From contig JAPPNT010000099.1 of assembly GCA_028873745.1 (NCBI GenBank), forward strand, positions 1-5,162: 5,162 nt of DNA, written 5' to 3'. The DNA comes from Chloroflexota bacterium (GTDB lineage: Bacteria; Chloroflexota; Dehalococcoidia; Lucifugimonadales; UBA1127). The notes beneath the pieces are model-generated. The model made no database searches and had not been told where the DNA came from. It saw nothing but the letters and a program-made list of their open reading frames with translations. Positions 1 to 4,521 of the stretch are shown one piece after another (the first letter of the stretch is position 1; each line of letters opens with the position of its first letter). The position numbers and the translations under genes were made by a program.

Positions 1-115
1 AAAAACACCCCCCCCCCCTTTGCCGGGGGGGGGTTTTTCATAAACCCTATTCTTAAACCCGCCCAACGCTTATACCCACACCCCTACACGTTGGTGTGTT
101 GGGGGGGGCCTTTGG
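1..115. other. Low-quality or artefactual contig end
   Basis: This stretch is built of homopolymer runs: C11 at 8-18, G9 at 25-33 and G8 at 101-108, in a lower-GC background than the rest of the window. The first 38 bases form an inverted repeat in which an A5 and C-rich arm mirrors a G-rich and T5 arm. The homoserine dehydrogenase frame keeps family-like sequence down to about position 116 and then turns into unrelated residues and a stop. Poly-G/poly-C runs at a contig end are typical of read-end error. I infer that this is sequencing or assembly noise rather than biology; a real foldback or terminator is the less likely alternative. Confidence 0.7.
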
Positions 116-472
116 GGCCGCCCGCAGCGCCGGGCCGTGCTTGGACACGGCCTCCTTGTTCGCCGTGACGACGCTGGTCCCCTTCGAAAGCAGCCGCGTC
201 AGATAGTCCGCCGCCGGCTGCTCGCCGCCCATCACCTCCACGACGACGTCGATGCCGTCGTCATCGAGCACGTCGGTGAAGTCGCTGGTAAGCACGCCCT
301 CCGGCAGCGCGACGTCGCGGGGCGCGTCAAGCCGCCGAACAAGCGCCTTTCGCAGCTCGATGGGCCGTCCGAGTGCGTCGGCAGTCGCCTGTTCCAGCAG
401 CAGCGAGGCAACGCGGCTGCCGATGAGGCCCACGCCAAGCAAGCCCACGCCGAGAGGACGCTTCTCTGCCAT
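53..472 (-). CDS. hom: Homoserine dehydrogenase, N-terminal part (3' end lost at contig edge)
   Basis: Homoserine dehydrogenase reduces aspartate semialdehyde to homoserine with NAD(P)H in the cytoplasm, the branch step to threonine, methionine and isoleucine. The start is ATG at 470-472. Residues 10-18 (GLLGVGLIG) are the glycine-rich dinucleotide-binding turn of the Rossmann fold. Residues 76-83 (VVVEVMGG) and 101-114 (VVTANK through HGP) match the conserved family blocks, and Lys106 in the ANK motif is the conserved lysine proposed to act in catalysis. The usual length is above 400 residues, so only the NAD-binding third is present. After about residue 119 (position 116) the sequence no longer resembles the family. 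The stop at 53-55 probably comes from erroneous edge sequence, so the true gene should continue past the window. It lies 13 bases behind the foldase gene, which suggests co-transcription. Confidence 0.88.
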   Translation of the reverse strand: MAEKRPLGVGLLGVGLIGSRVASLLLEQATADALGRPIELRKALVRRLDAPRDVALPEGVLTSDFTDVLDDDGIDVVVEVMGGEQPAADYLTRLLSKGTSVVTANKEAVSKHGPALRAAPKAPPNTPTCRGVGISVGRV

Positions 473-480
473 GCCGGTGG

Positions 481-484
481 CTCC
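481..484 (-). promoter_or_regulatory. Ribosome binding site of hom, next to the foldase stop codon
   Basis: The minus strand reads TAG (stop of the upstream foldase, 488-486), one base, then GGAG (484-481), then 8 bases to the hom ATG. Only 13 bases separate the two genes, so ribosomes ending on the foldase could reinitiate on hom. This supports the hom start and an operon link; the coupling itself is an inference. Confidence 0.6.
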
Positions 485-485
485 G

Positions 486-1553
486 CTACCGCTGTGGCGA
501 GGGTGTGGGGATGGTCGTGGTCAGCCGGAGCTTCTTGGCCAGCCACGCATACTGGTTGGAGTCGAAGTCGGTCACCACGTCCTGCCGCCGCCGCTCCTCG
601 ATGACCCACTCGGAGACGGCCTGCGAGCGCAGGACCTCAAAGTTGTCGTCGGACACCATGCGGGACTCCTCCCGCTCCGGCACGTAGTAGATGAGGTAGA
701 ATTCCTGCCCGGTGTTCACGTCGAAGTCCGGGATGGGCTCTGAGAGCTCGCCAACCAGCAGTTCGTCGAAGACCAGGTCCGCGATGGGCTCCTCCAACAG
801 GCCGCGGGGCACCCAGTCGATCTCGCCCTCGCGCCGCAGCGTCTCAGGGTCCTGCCCGTAATCTTCCACCAGCTCCGTGAAGGTAGAGCCGCGCGCGAAG
901 TCCGTTCTGGCCTCCTCGGCCTCTTCCCGCGACTGCAGCACTATCGCGTATAGGTGGACGTGCTCCTGCTCCCTCGGGATGGTGTCCCCCACGAACTCCT
1001 CCAGCTTGATCCGGTACATGTCCCGCTCGACGATTTCGCGGTACTCATCGTCCGTGACCTGGACCTGGTTCAGGAACTGCCGGTAGCTCTCCTGGAACTC
1101 CGTCTCTATCTCCGCCGGCGTCGACGAGGTCTCGTCCACGGTGCCGAGTATGCGCGACCGCACCTCGGCGTCGAGCTCCTCCTCCGTCACCGTCAGCCCG
1201 CGTTGCTGCGCGCCCTGCACGATGAGCTCGTTGGTCGCGAGGTCCTGCACCATCTGGAAGGGCACGGTGCCCAGGTTTACGGGTTGCCCGCCGGCTTCCG
1301 TTTGCCGCTGCACCATGCGCATGAGCTTCACCAGGTAGCCCATGTCGTATTCCACGTCATTGACCCGGACGATGACCTCGCGCGGCGGCAGCACGAAGCT
1401 GGTCACCCACCCGTAGATCGGGATGGCGATGACCAGCAGGACGACCACCACCGCAATTGCGATGGCGACCTTCTGCCGCCGCTTGTCCCGTTCCAGGTTG
1501 CCGCCGCGGTTGCGCCGGCTCAGGTTTGCCGCCAGGATCCTCTGTCTTTCCAC
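486..1553 (-). CDS. Membrane-anchored SurA/PpiC-like peptidyl-prolyl isomerase or chaperone
   Basis: This is a 355-residue extracytoplasmic folding factor of the SurA/PrsA/PpiC type. It starts at a GTG (1551-1553) with a purine-rich AGGA about 11 bases upstream. Residues 1-28 are rich in Arg, Lys and Asn, and 29-54 form one hydrophobic helix, predicting an uncleaved anchor with the rest outside the cytoplasm. I see no lipobox cysteine. Residues 59-190 are a SurA_N-like helical chaperone region (VNDVEY near 64-69 recalls the usual 'vNGe.It' opening; ELIVQGAQQRGLTVTEEELD at 109-128 is typical). Residues about 196-293 have the parvulin outline: HVHLYAIVL, EEAEEAR, FTELVEDYGQDP, GEIDWVPRG, GELSEPI. 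The GGdLGW block is altered and the second active-site His expected near the domain end (FYLIYYV, 285-291) is missing, so it may be mainly a chaperone. The C-terminal tail from about 300 is charged. It lies behind rpsR with a hairpin between and just ahead of hom. Confidence 0.82.
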   Translation of the reverse strand: MERQRILAANLSRRNRGGNLERDKRRQKVAIAIAVVVVLLVIAIPIYGWVTSFVLPPREVIVRVNDVEYDMGYLVKLMRMVQRQTEAGGQPVNLGTVPFQMVQDLATNELIVQGAQQRGLTVTEEELDAEVRSRILGTVDETSSTPAEIETEFQESYRQFLNQVQVTDDEYREIVERDMYRIKLEEFVGDTIPREQEHVHLYAIVLQSREEAEEARTDFARGSTFTELVEDYGQDPETLRREGEIDWVPRGLLEEPIADLVFDELLVGELSEPIPDFDVNTGQEFYLIYYVPEREESRMVSDDNFEVLRSQAVSEWVIEERRRQDVVTDFDSNQYAWLAKKLRLTTTIPTPSPQR

Positions 1554-1592
1554 TGCGTGTCGCGTCCTGTCCCTTGGTCTTGTTGCATGACA

Positions 1593-1616
1593 GCCCGCCG
1601 TAGTGCTACGGCGGGC
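1593..1616 (-). terminator. Perfect inverted repeat between rpsR and the foldase gene, possible terminator
   Basis: Eleven bases (GCCCGCCGTAG, 1593-1603) are followed by two bases and the exact complement (1606-1616). A folded RNA would have about ten GC-rich pairs and a four-base loop. It lies 61 bases beyond the rpsR stop and 40 bases before the foldase GTG. No U-tract follows on either strand, so it is not a standard intrinsic terminator. It could end the rpsF operon in a U-independent way, protect the 3' end of that mRNA, or be a 5' UTR structure of the foldase gene. The stem is seen directly; its role is an inference. Confidence 0.5.
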
Positions 1617-1676
1617 GATGGGTCATATGAACTATAAACGCTCGGTCGGCCCGAAGGGTTGCAGACGGCGCAGGAT

Positions 1677-2072
1677 CTACCCGTGCCAGCCCGTCACCCG
1701 GACGTGCTCCGGCGTGTACGGCAGCAGCGCGATGTGACGCGCCCGCTTGATGGCTTCCGAGAGGATGCGCTGGTGCCGCGCGCACGTGCCCGTCCGCCTG
1801 CGGGGGCTGATGCGCGCCCGCTCCGTGATGTACCGGCGAAGCATCCCCACGTTCTTGTAGTCGATGACGCTCCGCTTCTCCACGCAGAACGCGCACACGC
1901 GCCGGCGCGGCGGATAGAAGCGGCGTCCTCGCCCGCCCGCTCGCCCCCGCGGCCCCCCGCGGGGCCGCGGCCGGGTTGGTCCCCCGCCCGGCGGGGCGCC
2001 AGGCGGCGCGCCGCGCGGCGCCCCCGATGGTGCCTGTGCCGGCGCCGTGCTCTGCTCTCCAGTTGTCGTCAT
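1677..2072 (-). CDS. rpsR: 30S ribosomal protein S18 with long N-terminal Pro/Gly/Arg extension
   Basis: S18 binds next to S6 on the platform of the 30S subunit. The core from about residue 51 to 121 matches the family closely: VCAFC (59-63), IDYKNV (70-75), LRRYITERARISPRR (78-92), TGTCARHQR (94-102) and AIKRARHIALLPY (107-119). Cys60, Cys63, Cys97 and His100 form a CxxC plus CxxH set, the zinc-binding ('C+') kind of S18. The protein has 131 residues where S18 usually has about 75-100. The extra part is residues 1-50, low-complexity and basic, with GAP-type repeats (GAPRGAPPGAPPGGG) and then Arg/Gly repeats. The start is ATG at 2070-2072 with GGAGG 12 bases upstream (2085-2089); no usable start lies at the core boundary, so the extension is probably translated. 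A short C-terminal tail (residues 120-131) is also extra. It is the third gene of the rpsF-ssb-rpsR operon, 41 bases behind ssb. Confidence 0.95.
   Translation of the reverse strand: MTTTGEQSTAPAQAPSGAPRGAPPGAPPGGGPTRPRPRGGPRGRAGGRGRRFYPPRRRVCAFCVEKRSVIDYKNVGMLRRYITERARISPRRRTGTCARHQRILSEAIKRARHIALLPYTPEHVRVTGWHG
1947..1970. repeat. Strong GC hairpin inside the rpsR 5' coding region
   Basis: CCGCGGCCCC (1947-1956) is followed by four bases and its exact complement (1961-1970). All ten pairs are G-C, so the mRNA hairpin should be very stable. It encodes part of the Arg/Gly-rich extension of S18, codons about 35-42. It may be only a by-product of Pro/Gly/Arg codons at very high GC, or it may slow ribosomes ahead of the S18 core. 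No function is shown. Confidence 0.5.
1993..2024. repeat. Second GC-rich inverted repeat in the rpsR N-terminal codons
   Basis: GGGGCGCC (1993-2000) pairs with GGCGCCCC (2017-2024). The 16-base interval contains the self-complementary octamer GGCGCGCC (2005-2012), so several alternative folds are possible. It covers the GAP/GAPP repeat codons (about 17-27) of S18. The sequence is clear; any regulatory role is speculative, and repeated Gly-Ala-Pro codons alone could produce it. Confidence 0.4.
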
Positions 2073-2113
2073 ATCGCTAATGGTCCTCCACGATGCTCTT
2101 GGTGCCCCGAGTG

Positions 2114-2542
2114 CTAGAAGGGCAGGTCATCCGGCTCCGTCGGCCCTCCGCCGAACCCTCCGCCTGACTGTCCGCTCAACCCACTGCCGGAAAAGCCCTC
2201 GCCGTCCCGGTCGGGCCGGTTGAGAAATCGTACGTCGGAGGCGGTTACCTCGTTGGAGAAGCGGGTCGAGCCGTCATTCGCCTCATAGGTGCGGGTGTGC
2301 AGGCGCCCCTCCACGTACACCAGGCTGCCCTTCTGCAGGTACTGGTTGCAGAGCTCCGCCAGTTGCCGCCACGCGCTGACGCGGAACCAGTCGGTCTCCT
2401 CCCGGCGCTCTCCCATGCCGTCCGTATATCTGCGCGACGTGGCGACGGAGAAGTCCGTCACCGCCGCGCCCTGCGGCGTGTACCGCATCTCCGGGTCGCG
2501 GCCCAGGTGGCCAATGATGGTGATCTTGTTCATGGAGACCAT
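2114..2542 (-). CDS. ssb: Single-stranded DNA-binding protein
   Basis: SSB coats single-stranded DNA in replication, recombination and repair, normally as a tetramer, and recruits partners through its acidic C-terminal tip. The protein has 142 residues. The OB fold spans about 5-108, with the conserved opening NKITIIGHLGRDPEMRYTPQG (5-25), the TDWFRVSAWRQLAE block (50-63) holding Trp52, Phe53 and Trp58, and GSLVYVEGRLHTRTYE (72-87). A short Gly/Ser-rich linker (about 113-134) leads to the tip DDLPF (138-142), close to the classic DDIPF. ATG at 2540-2542 is preferred because GGAGG lies 10 bases upstream (2553-2557). A second ATG three codons in (2531-2533) has no good ribosome site and would give the more usual MNK start. 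It lies 38 bases behind rpsF and 41 ahead of rpsR. Confidence 0.96.
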   Translation of the reverse strand: MVSMNKITIIGHLGRDPEMRYTPQGAAVTDFSVATSRRYTDGMGERREETDWFRVSAWRQLAELCNQYLQKGSLVYVEGRLHTRTYEANDGSTRFSNEVTASDVRFLNRPDRDGEGFSGSGLSGQSGGGFGGGPTEPDDLPF

Positions 2543-2580
2543 GGTTGTCCCGCCTCCGTCCCGGCAAGGTGTGTGAGGTC

Positions 2581-2877
2581 CTAGTTCTCGATGCGCACCA
2601 GCAAATGACGCAGGATGTCCTCGGACAGGCCGAGGGCGTTCTCCAAAGGCCGCGTCTGGTCCGGGTCCGTGGTGAACTGGGTGAGGAAGTAGTTCCCCTC
2701 CATGTAGTCCTGAATAGGGTACGCCAGGTGCCGCATCCCCCAGTTCTCCTGGTTGGTCAGCTCGCCGCCCGCCCCGGTGATGATCCCGTGGATGCGCCCC
2801 ATGGTCCCATCGACCTCTTCCTGGTCCAGCGCCGGGCTCAAGACAACGACAAGCTCGTATGCTCTCGGATTCGCCAA
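2581..2877 (-). CDS. rpsF: 30S ribosomal protein S6
   Basis: S6 pairs with S18 on the platform of the 30S subunit. The protein has 98 residues, normal for the family. Family marks are YELVVVLSP (7-15), the loop and strand ENWGMRHLAYPI (44-55), and YFLTQF (63-68), giving the usual ferredoxin-like fold. It ends at IEN without the long acidic tail of some S6 proteins. The start is a TTG (2875-2877). It is the only usable start ahead of YELVV in this frame: the frame upstream has no ATG or GTG. A GGGG run about 7 bases upstream is a modest ribosome site. It is the first gene of the operon, with a candidate promoter and leader hairpin directly upstream. The weak start codon may help match expression to demand, but that is an inference. 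Confidence 0.95.
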   Translation of the reverse strand: MANPRAYELVVVLSPALDQEEVDGTMGRIHGIITGAGGELTNQENWGMRHLAYPIQDYMEGNYFLTQFTTDPDQTRPLENALGLSEDILRHLLVRIEN

Positions 2878-2889
2878 TCCACTACCCCG

Positions 2890-2910
2890 CCGCCCAAAGA
2901 ATATGAGCGG
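2890..2910 (-). promoter_or_regulatory. Leader hairpin upstream of rpsF, candidate S6:S18 or RBS-occluding element
   Basis: In the mRNA, CCGCUC (2910-2905) can pair with GGGCGG (2895-2890) around a nine-base A/U-rich loop, giving six pairs with one G-U. The 3' arm runs directly into the G-rich ribosome-site region before the TTG start. In several phyla the S6:S18 complex binds a leader structure displaying a CCG to repress this operon. The CCG here and its position are suggestive, but I cannot show that it matches that motif. Confidence 0.35.
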
Positions 2911-2932
2911 TCTTCTTAAATTTGCATCGGTC

Positions 2933-2962
2933 AGTATAGCACAGCTAGGAGCGCCCTACCAA
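2933..2962 (-). promoter_or_regulatory. Candidate sigma-70 promoter of the rpsF-ssb-rpsR operon
   Basis: The minus strand carries TTGGTA (-35, 2962-2957; 4 of 6 consensus bases), an 18-base spacer and TATACT (-10, 2938-2933; 5 of 6). The predicted start near 2926 gives a leader of about 50 bases before the rpsF TTG. It is in the expected place for a highly expressed ribosomal operon. The -35 lies in the loop of a hairpin and the spacer contains one of its arms, so promoter and hairpin overlap. Confidence 0.5.
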
Positions 2963-2986
2963 ATCGGGCGCTCCCAGCGACTGTGC
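2939..2986 (-). terminator. Two-tier hairpin after the Rieske gene, possible terminator
   Basis: The inner stem is GGAGCGCCC (2948-2956) with GGGCGCTCC (2966-2974) around a nine-base loop. An outer stem GCACAG (2939-2944) pairs with CTGTGC (2981-2986). It starts 44 bases past the Rieske stop. No U-tract follows on the minus strand, so it is a poor intrinsic terminator by the standard rule, though it may still stop or pause polymerase. As DNA, the same symmetry could be an operator over the rpsF promoter. Confidence 0.5.
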
Positions 2987-3000
2987 CTGTTGTTCATTCC

Positions 3001-3020
3001 GGGCCGTCATCAGGCGGCCC
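3001..3020 (-). terminator. Small hairpin just past the Rieske stop codon
   Basis: GGGCCG (3001-3006) pairs with CGGCCC (3015-3020) around eight bases, nine bases after the Rieske stop. Six G-C pairs are modest and no U-tract follows. In a GC-rich genome such a stem can occur by chance. If functional, it would be a 3'-end structure acting with the larger hairpin downstream. Confidence 0.25.
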
Positions 3021-3029
3021 CGGCCGTGC

Positions 3030-4316
3030 CTACTCGACTTCTGCCTCGACGGGCGTGTAGCTGCCCGTCGCCTTGAGGCGCTCCTCCCAGATGCCGTCCA
3101 TCTCGTCCAGGATCCACTGCGGCTGCTTGGCAAGGTGGACGTTCCGAGGCGCCTTGTTGGGGTCCCTGATGCCGCGAAGCCCCGGCGGGATCGCCTGGTC
3201 GTCCCGGTTGCGGCCCTGGCGCGGCAGGTACAGCTTCTGGTTCGTATCCGGGTCCCGGTAGACGCACTTCGGCTCGCCGCCGTCGGCCACCACCCGCGCC
3301 TCCTCCAGCATGCGCCGCCGCATCATGATGATGCCTTGGTCGCTGCCGCCCAGGTGCTCCTGCGTCCTGTCGGCGAGGGCGCCCTGGCCCACCCACGCGA
3401 TGAAGTCCTGGTTCATCACGTGCGTGTCGATCCACCGGCCCGTGACCTCGTCCGTCAACGGGGAGGTCCAGTAGTGAATGCGCTCCTGCTCGAAGGGCGC
3501 GTCGCCGGGGACGGGCACGTTGAACCATGCCACGCTCAGCGTGTTCTCGTCGTCGATGGGCACCCGCCACTCGAAGTGGCCGACGTAGAGCGCGTTGGGC
3601 CACAGGCAGACGCGGCCCACCGTCCACATCTCGTGCTCTTCATTGGTGTCCTCGGACACGCGCCGGTAGACGATGCCGTGGTCGAACTCGTCGAAGCCGA
3701 CCTTCACGTGCGCCTTCGGCTCCGGCCCTCGGCCAACGCCCAGCACCCGCGACCAGCGGCCGTGCAGCCACTCGACGTGCACCGGGTCGATGCTGTTCTC
3801 CTGGCACTGGAACCAGTTGCAGGGGATCTCCGTGTAGACCACCTGCTTGTATCCCTTGTCGTAGAAGCGGTCGTAGTCCGGGACCAGCGGGGTTGGCCCC
3901 GGTCCCATGTAGACCCACAGCATCCCGGCCTTCTCCTCCACCGGGTACGCCTTGATCTTGATCCGGTCCTTGAACCGCGCGTCCGGGTACGCGACCTCCT
4001 CGAAGGGTTGCTCGAGGCACGCGCCCGTGTGGTCGAAGAGCCAGCCGTGGTAGTTGCAGCGAAGGCCATGCTGGTCCTGGATGCCGTACGACAGGTCGGC
4101 GCGGCGGTGCGCGCAGTGCAAGTCCAACATCCCGTAGTTGCCGTCCTTGTCCTTGTACAGCACCAGGTCCTCGCCCATCAGCCGCATCTGCTTGATCGGG
4201 TTGTCGTCCAGTTCTGCGGCCGCCGCGACGGGCATCCAGTAGCGGCGCATCAGATCGCCCATCAGCGTGCCAGGCCCGACTCGCATCAGTTCCATGTTCT
4301 CTTCGTAAGAAATCAT
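3030..4316 (-). CDS. Rieske non-heme iron aromatic-ring oxygenase, alpha subunit
   Basis: A 428-residue Rieske oxygenase, which uses electrons from a reductase to insert oxygen or remove alkyl groups, usually on aromatic substrates. The [2Fe-2S] ligands are Cys68, His70, Cys87 and His90 (CAH, 16 residues, CNYH), followed by GW. The mononuclear iron site is in ENSIDPVHVEWLH (173-185): His180 and His185, with Asp177 as the likely electron bridge, and Asp304 (NQDFIAW) a candidate third ligand. The region 310-336 (GQGALADRTQEHLG and on to an MRRRM block) resembles phthalate 4,5-dioxygenase/vanillate demethylase-type alpha subunits. The substrate cannot be read from the sequence. No beta subunit, ferredoxin or reductase is adjacent, which fits an alpha-only enzyme using a partner encoded elsewhere. 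The start is ATG at 4314-4316 with AGAAGGGG five bases upstream; an in-frame TTG seven codons earlier lies within this G-rich site and is rejected. Confidence 0.93.
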   Translation of the reverse strand: MISYEENMELMRVGPGTLMGDLMRRYWMPVAAAAELDDNPIKQMRLMGEDLVLYKDKDGNYGMLDLHCAHRRADLSYGIQDQHGLRCNYHGWLFDHTGACLEQPFEEVAYPDARFKDRIKIKAYPVEEKAGMLWVYMGPGPTPLVPDYDRFYDKGYKQVVYTEIPCNWFQCQENSIDPVHVEWLHGRWSRVLGVGRGPEPKAHVKVGFDEFDHGIVYRRVSEDTNEEHEMWTVGRVCLWPNALYVGHFEWRVPIDDENTLSVAWFNVPVPGDAPFEQERIHYWTSPLTDEVTGRWIDTHVMNQDFIAWVGQGALADRTQEHLGGSDQGIIMMRRRMLEEARVVADGGEPKCVYRDPDTNQKLYLPRQGRNRDDQAIPPGLRGIRDPNKAPRNVHLAKQPQWILDEMDGIWEERLKATGSYTPVEAEVE

Positions 4317-4368
4317 GCTGTCCCCTTCTCCCCCCAAAAGATCGCACGAATGGATTTGGGCCTCCCAG

Positions 4369-4397
4369 ATTCTACACGCTTATGGCAAGAATGACTA
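4369..4397 (-). promoter_or_regulatory. Candidate promoter of the Rieske oxygenase gene
   Basis: The minus strand has TAGTCA (4397-4392; 4 of 6 with TTGACA), a 17-base spacer and TAGAAT (4374-4369; 5 of 6 with TATAAT). The predicted start near 4362 leaves about 45 bases before the ATG at 4316. It lies beyond the leuA hairpin, so the Rieske gene appears to be its own unit. I see no clear operator repeat next to it. The match is by eye, and the sigma preferences of this organism are unknown. Confidence 0.35.
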
Positions 4398-4460
4398 GCA
4401 TTGCAGAGACGTGCCTTACGAGAGGGCGGAGCGGGCCATCTCTCGATGAGAAACGAACCG

Positions 4461-4488
4461 GTCCCCCGGCCGCCATCGCCCGGGGGAC
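4461..4488 (-). terminator. Likely intrinsic terminator of leuA
   Basis: GTCCCCCGG (4461-4469) and CCGGGGGAC (4480-4488) form a nine-pair stem with a ten-base loop, 33 bases after the leuA stop. On the minus strand the stem is followed after a few bases by a T-rich stretch (TTCGTTTCTC), an imperfect U-tract. This is the most terminator-like structure in the window and separates leuA from the Rieske gene. Confidence 0.6.
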
Positions 4489-4521
4489 TGTGATTTCACG
4501 AGCAGTTACGGGAGTCGACGC

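Noticed and set aside
1..38. Terminator or mobile-element end at the left edge
   Set aside because: The inverted repeat consists of homopolymers at a contig end inside what should be the hom coding region. Sequencing error explains it better.
1631..1636. TATAGT as a -10 box for the foldase gene
   Set aside because: No -35-like hexamer lies at 16-18 bases upstream, and a single hexamer is too weak to list as a promoter.
954..1637. Plus-strand 227-codon open frame opposite the foldase gene
   Set aside because: It is low-complexity His/Leu/Arg-rich sequence lying on the complement of a good SurA/PpiC-like gene, with no recognisable domain.
1920..2040. CRISPR-like or tandem repeat array in the GC-rich block
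   Set aside because: There are no regularly spaced identical repeats. The block is in frame and encodes the Pro/Gly/Arg arm of S18.
4317..4337. Upstream TTG start for the Rieske protein, adding seven residues
   Set aside because: The extra codons fall in the G-rich ribosome site, and the ATG at 4314-4316 has proper spacing to AGAAGGGG.
3135..4394. Plus-strand 419-codon open frame opposite the Rieske gene
   Set aside because: It is antisense to a gene with intact Rieske and iron-site motifs, its residues are Leu/Val/Arg/His-rich without any domain I recognise, and it runs on past the real gene. It is a high-GC shadow frame.
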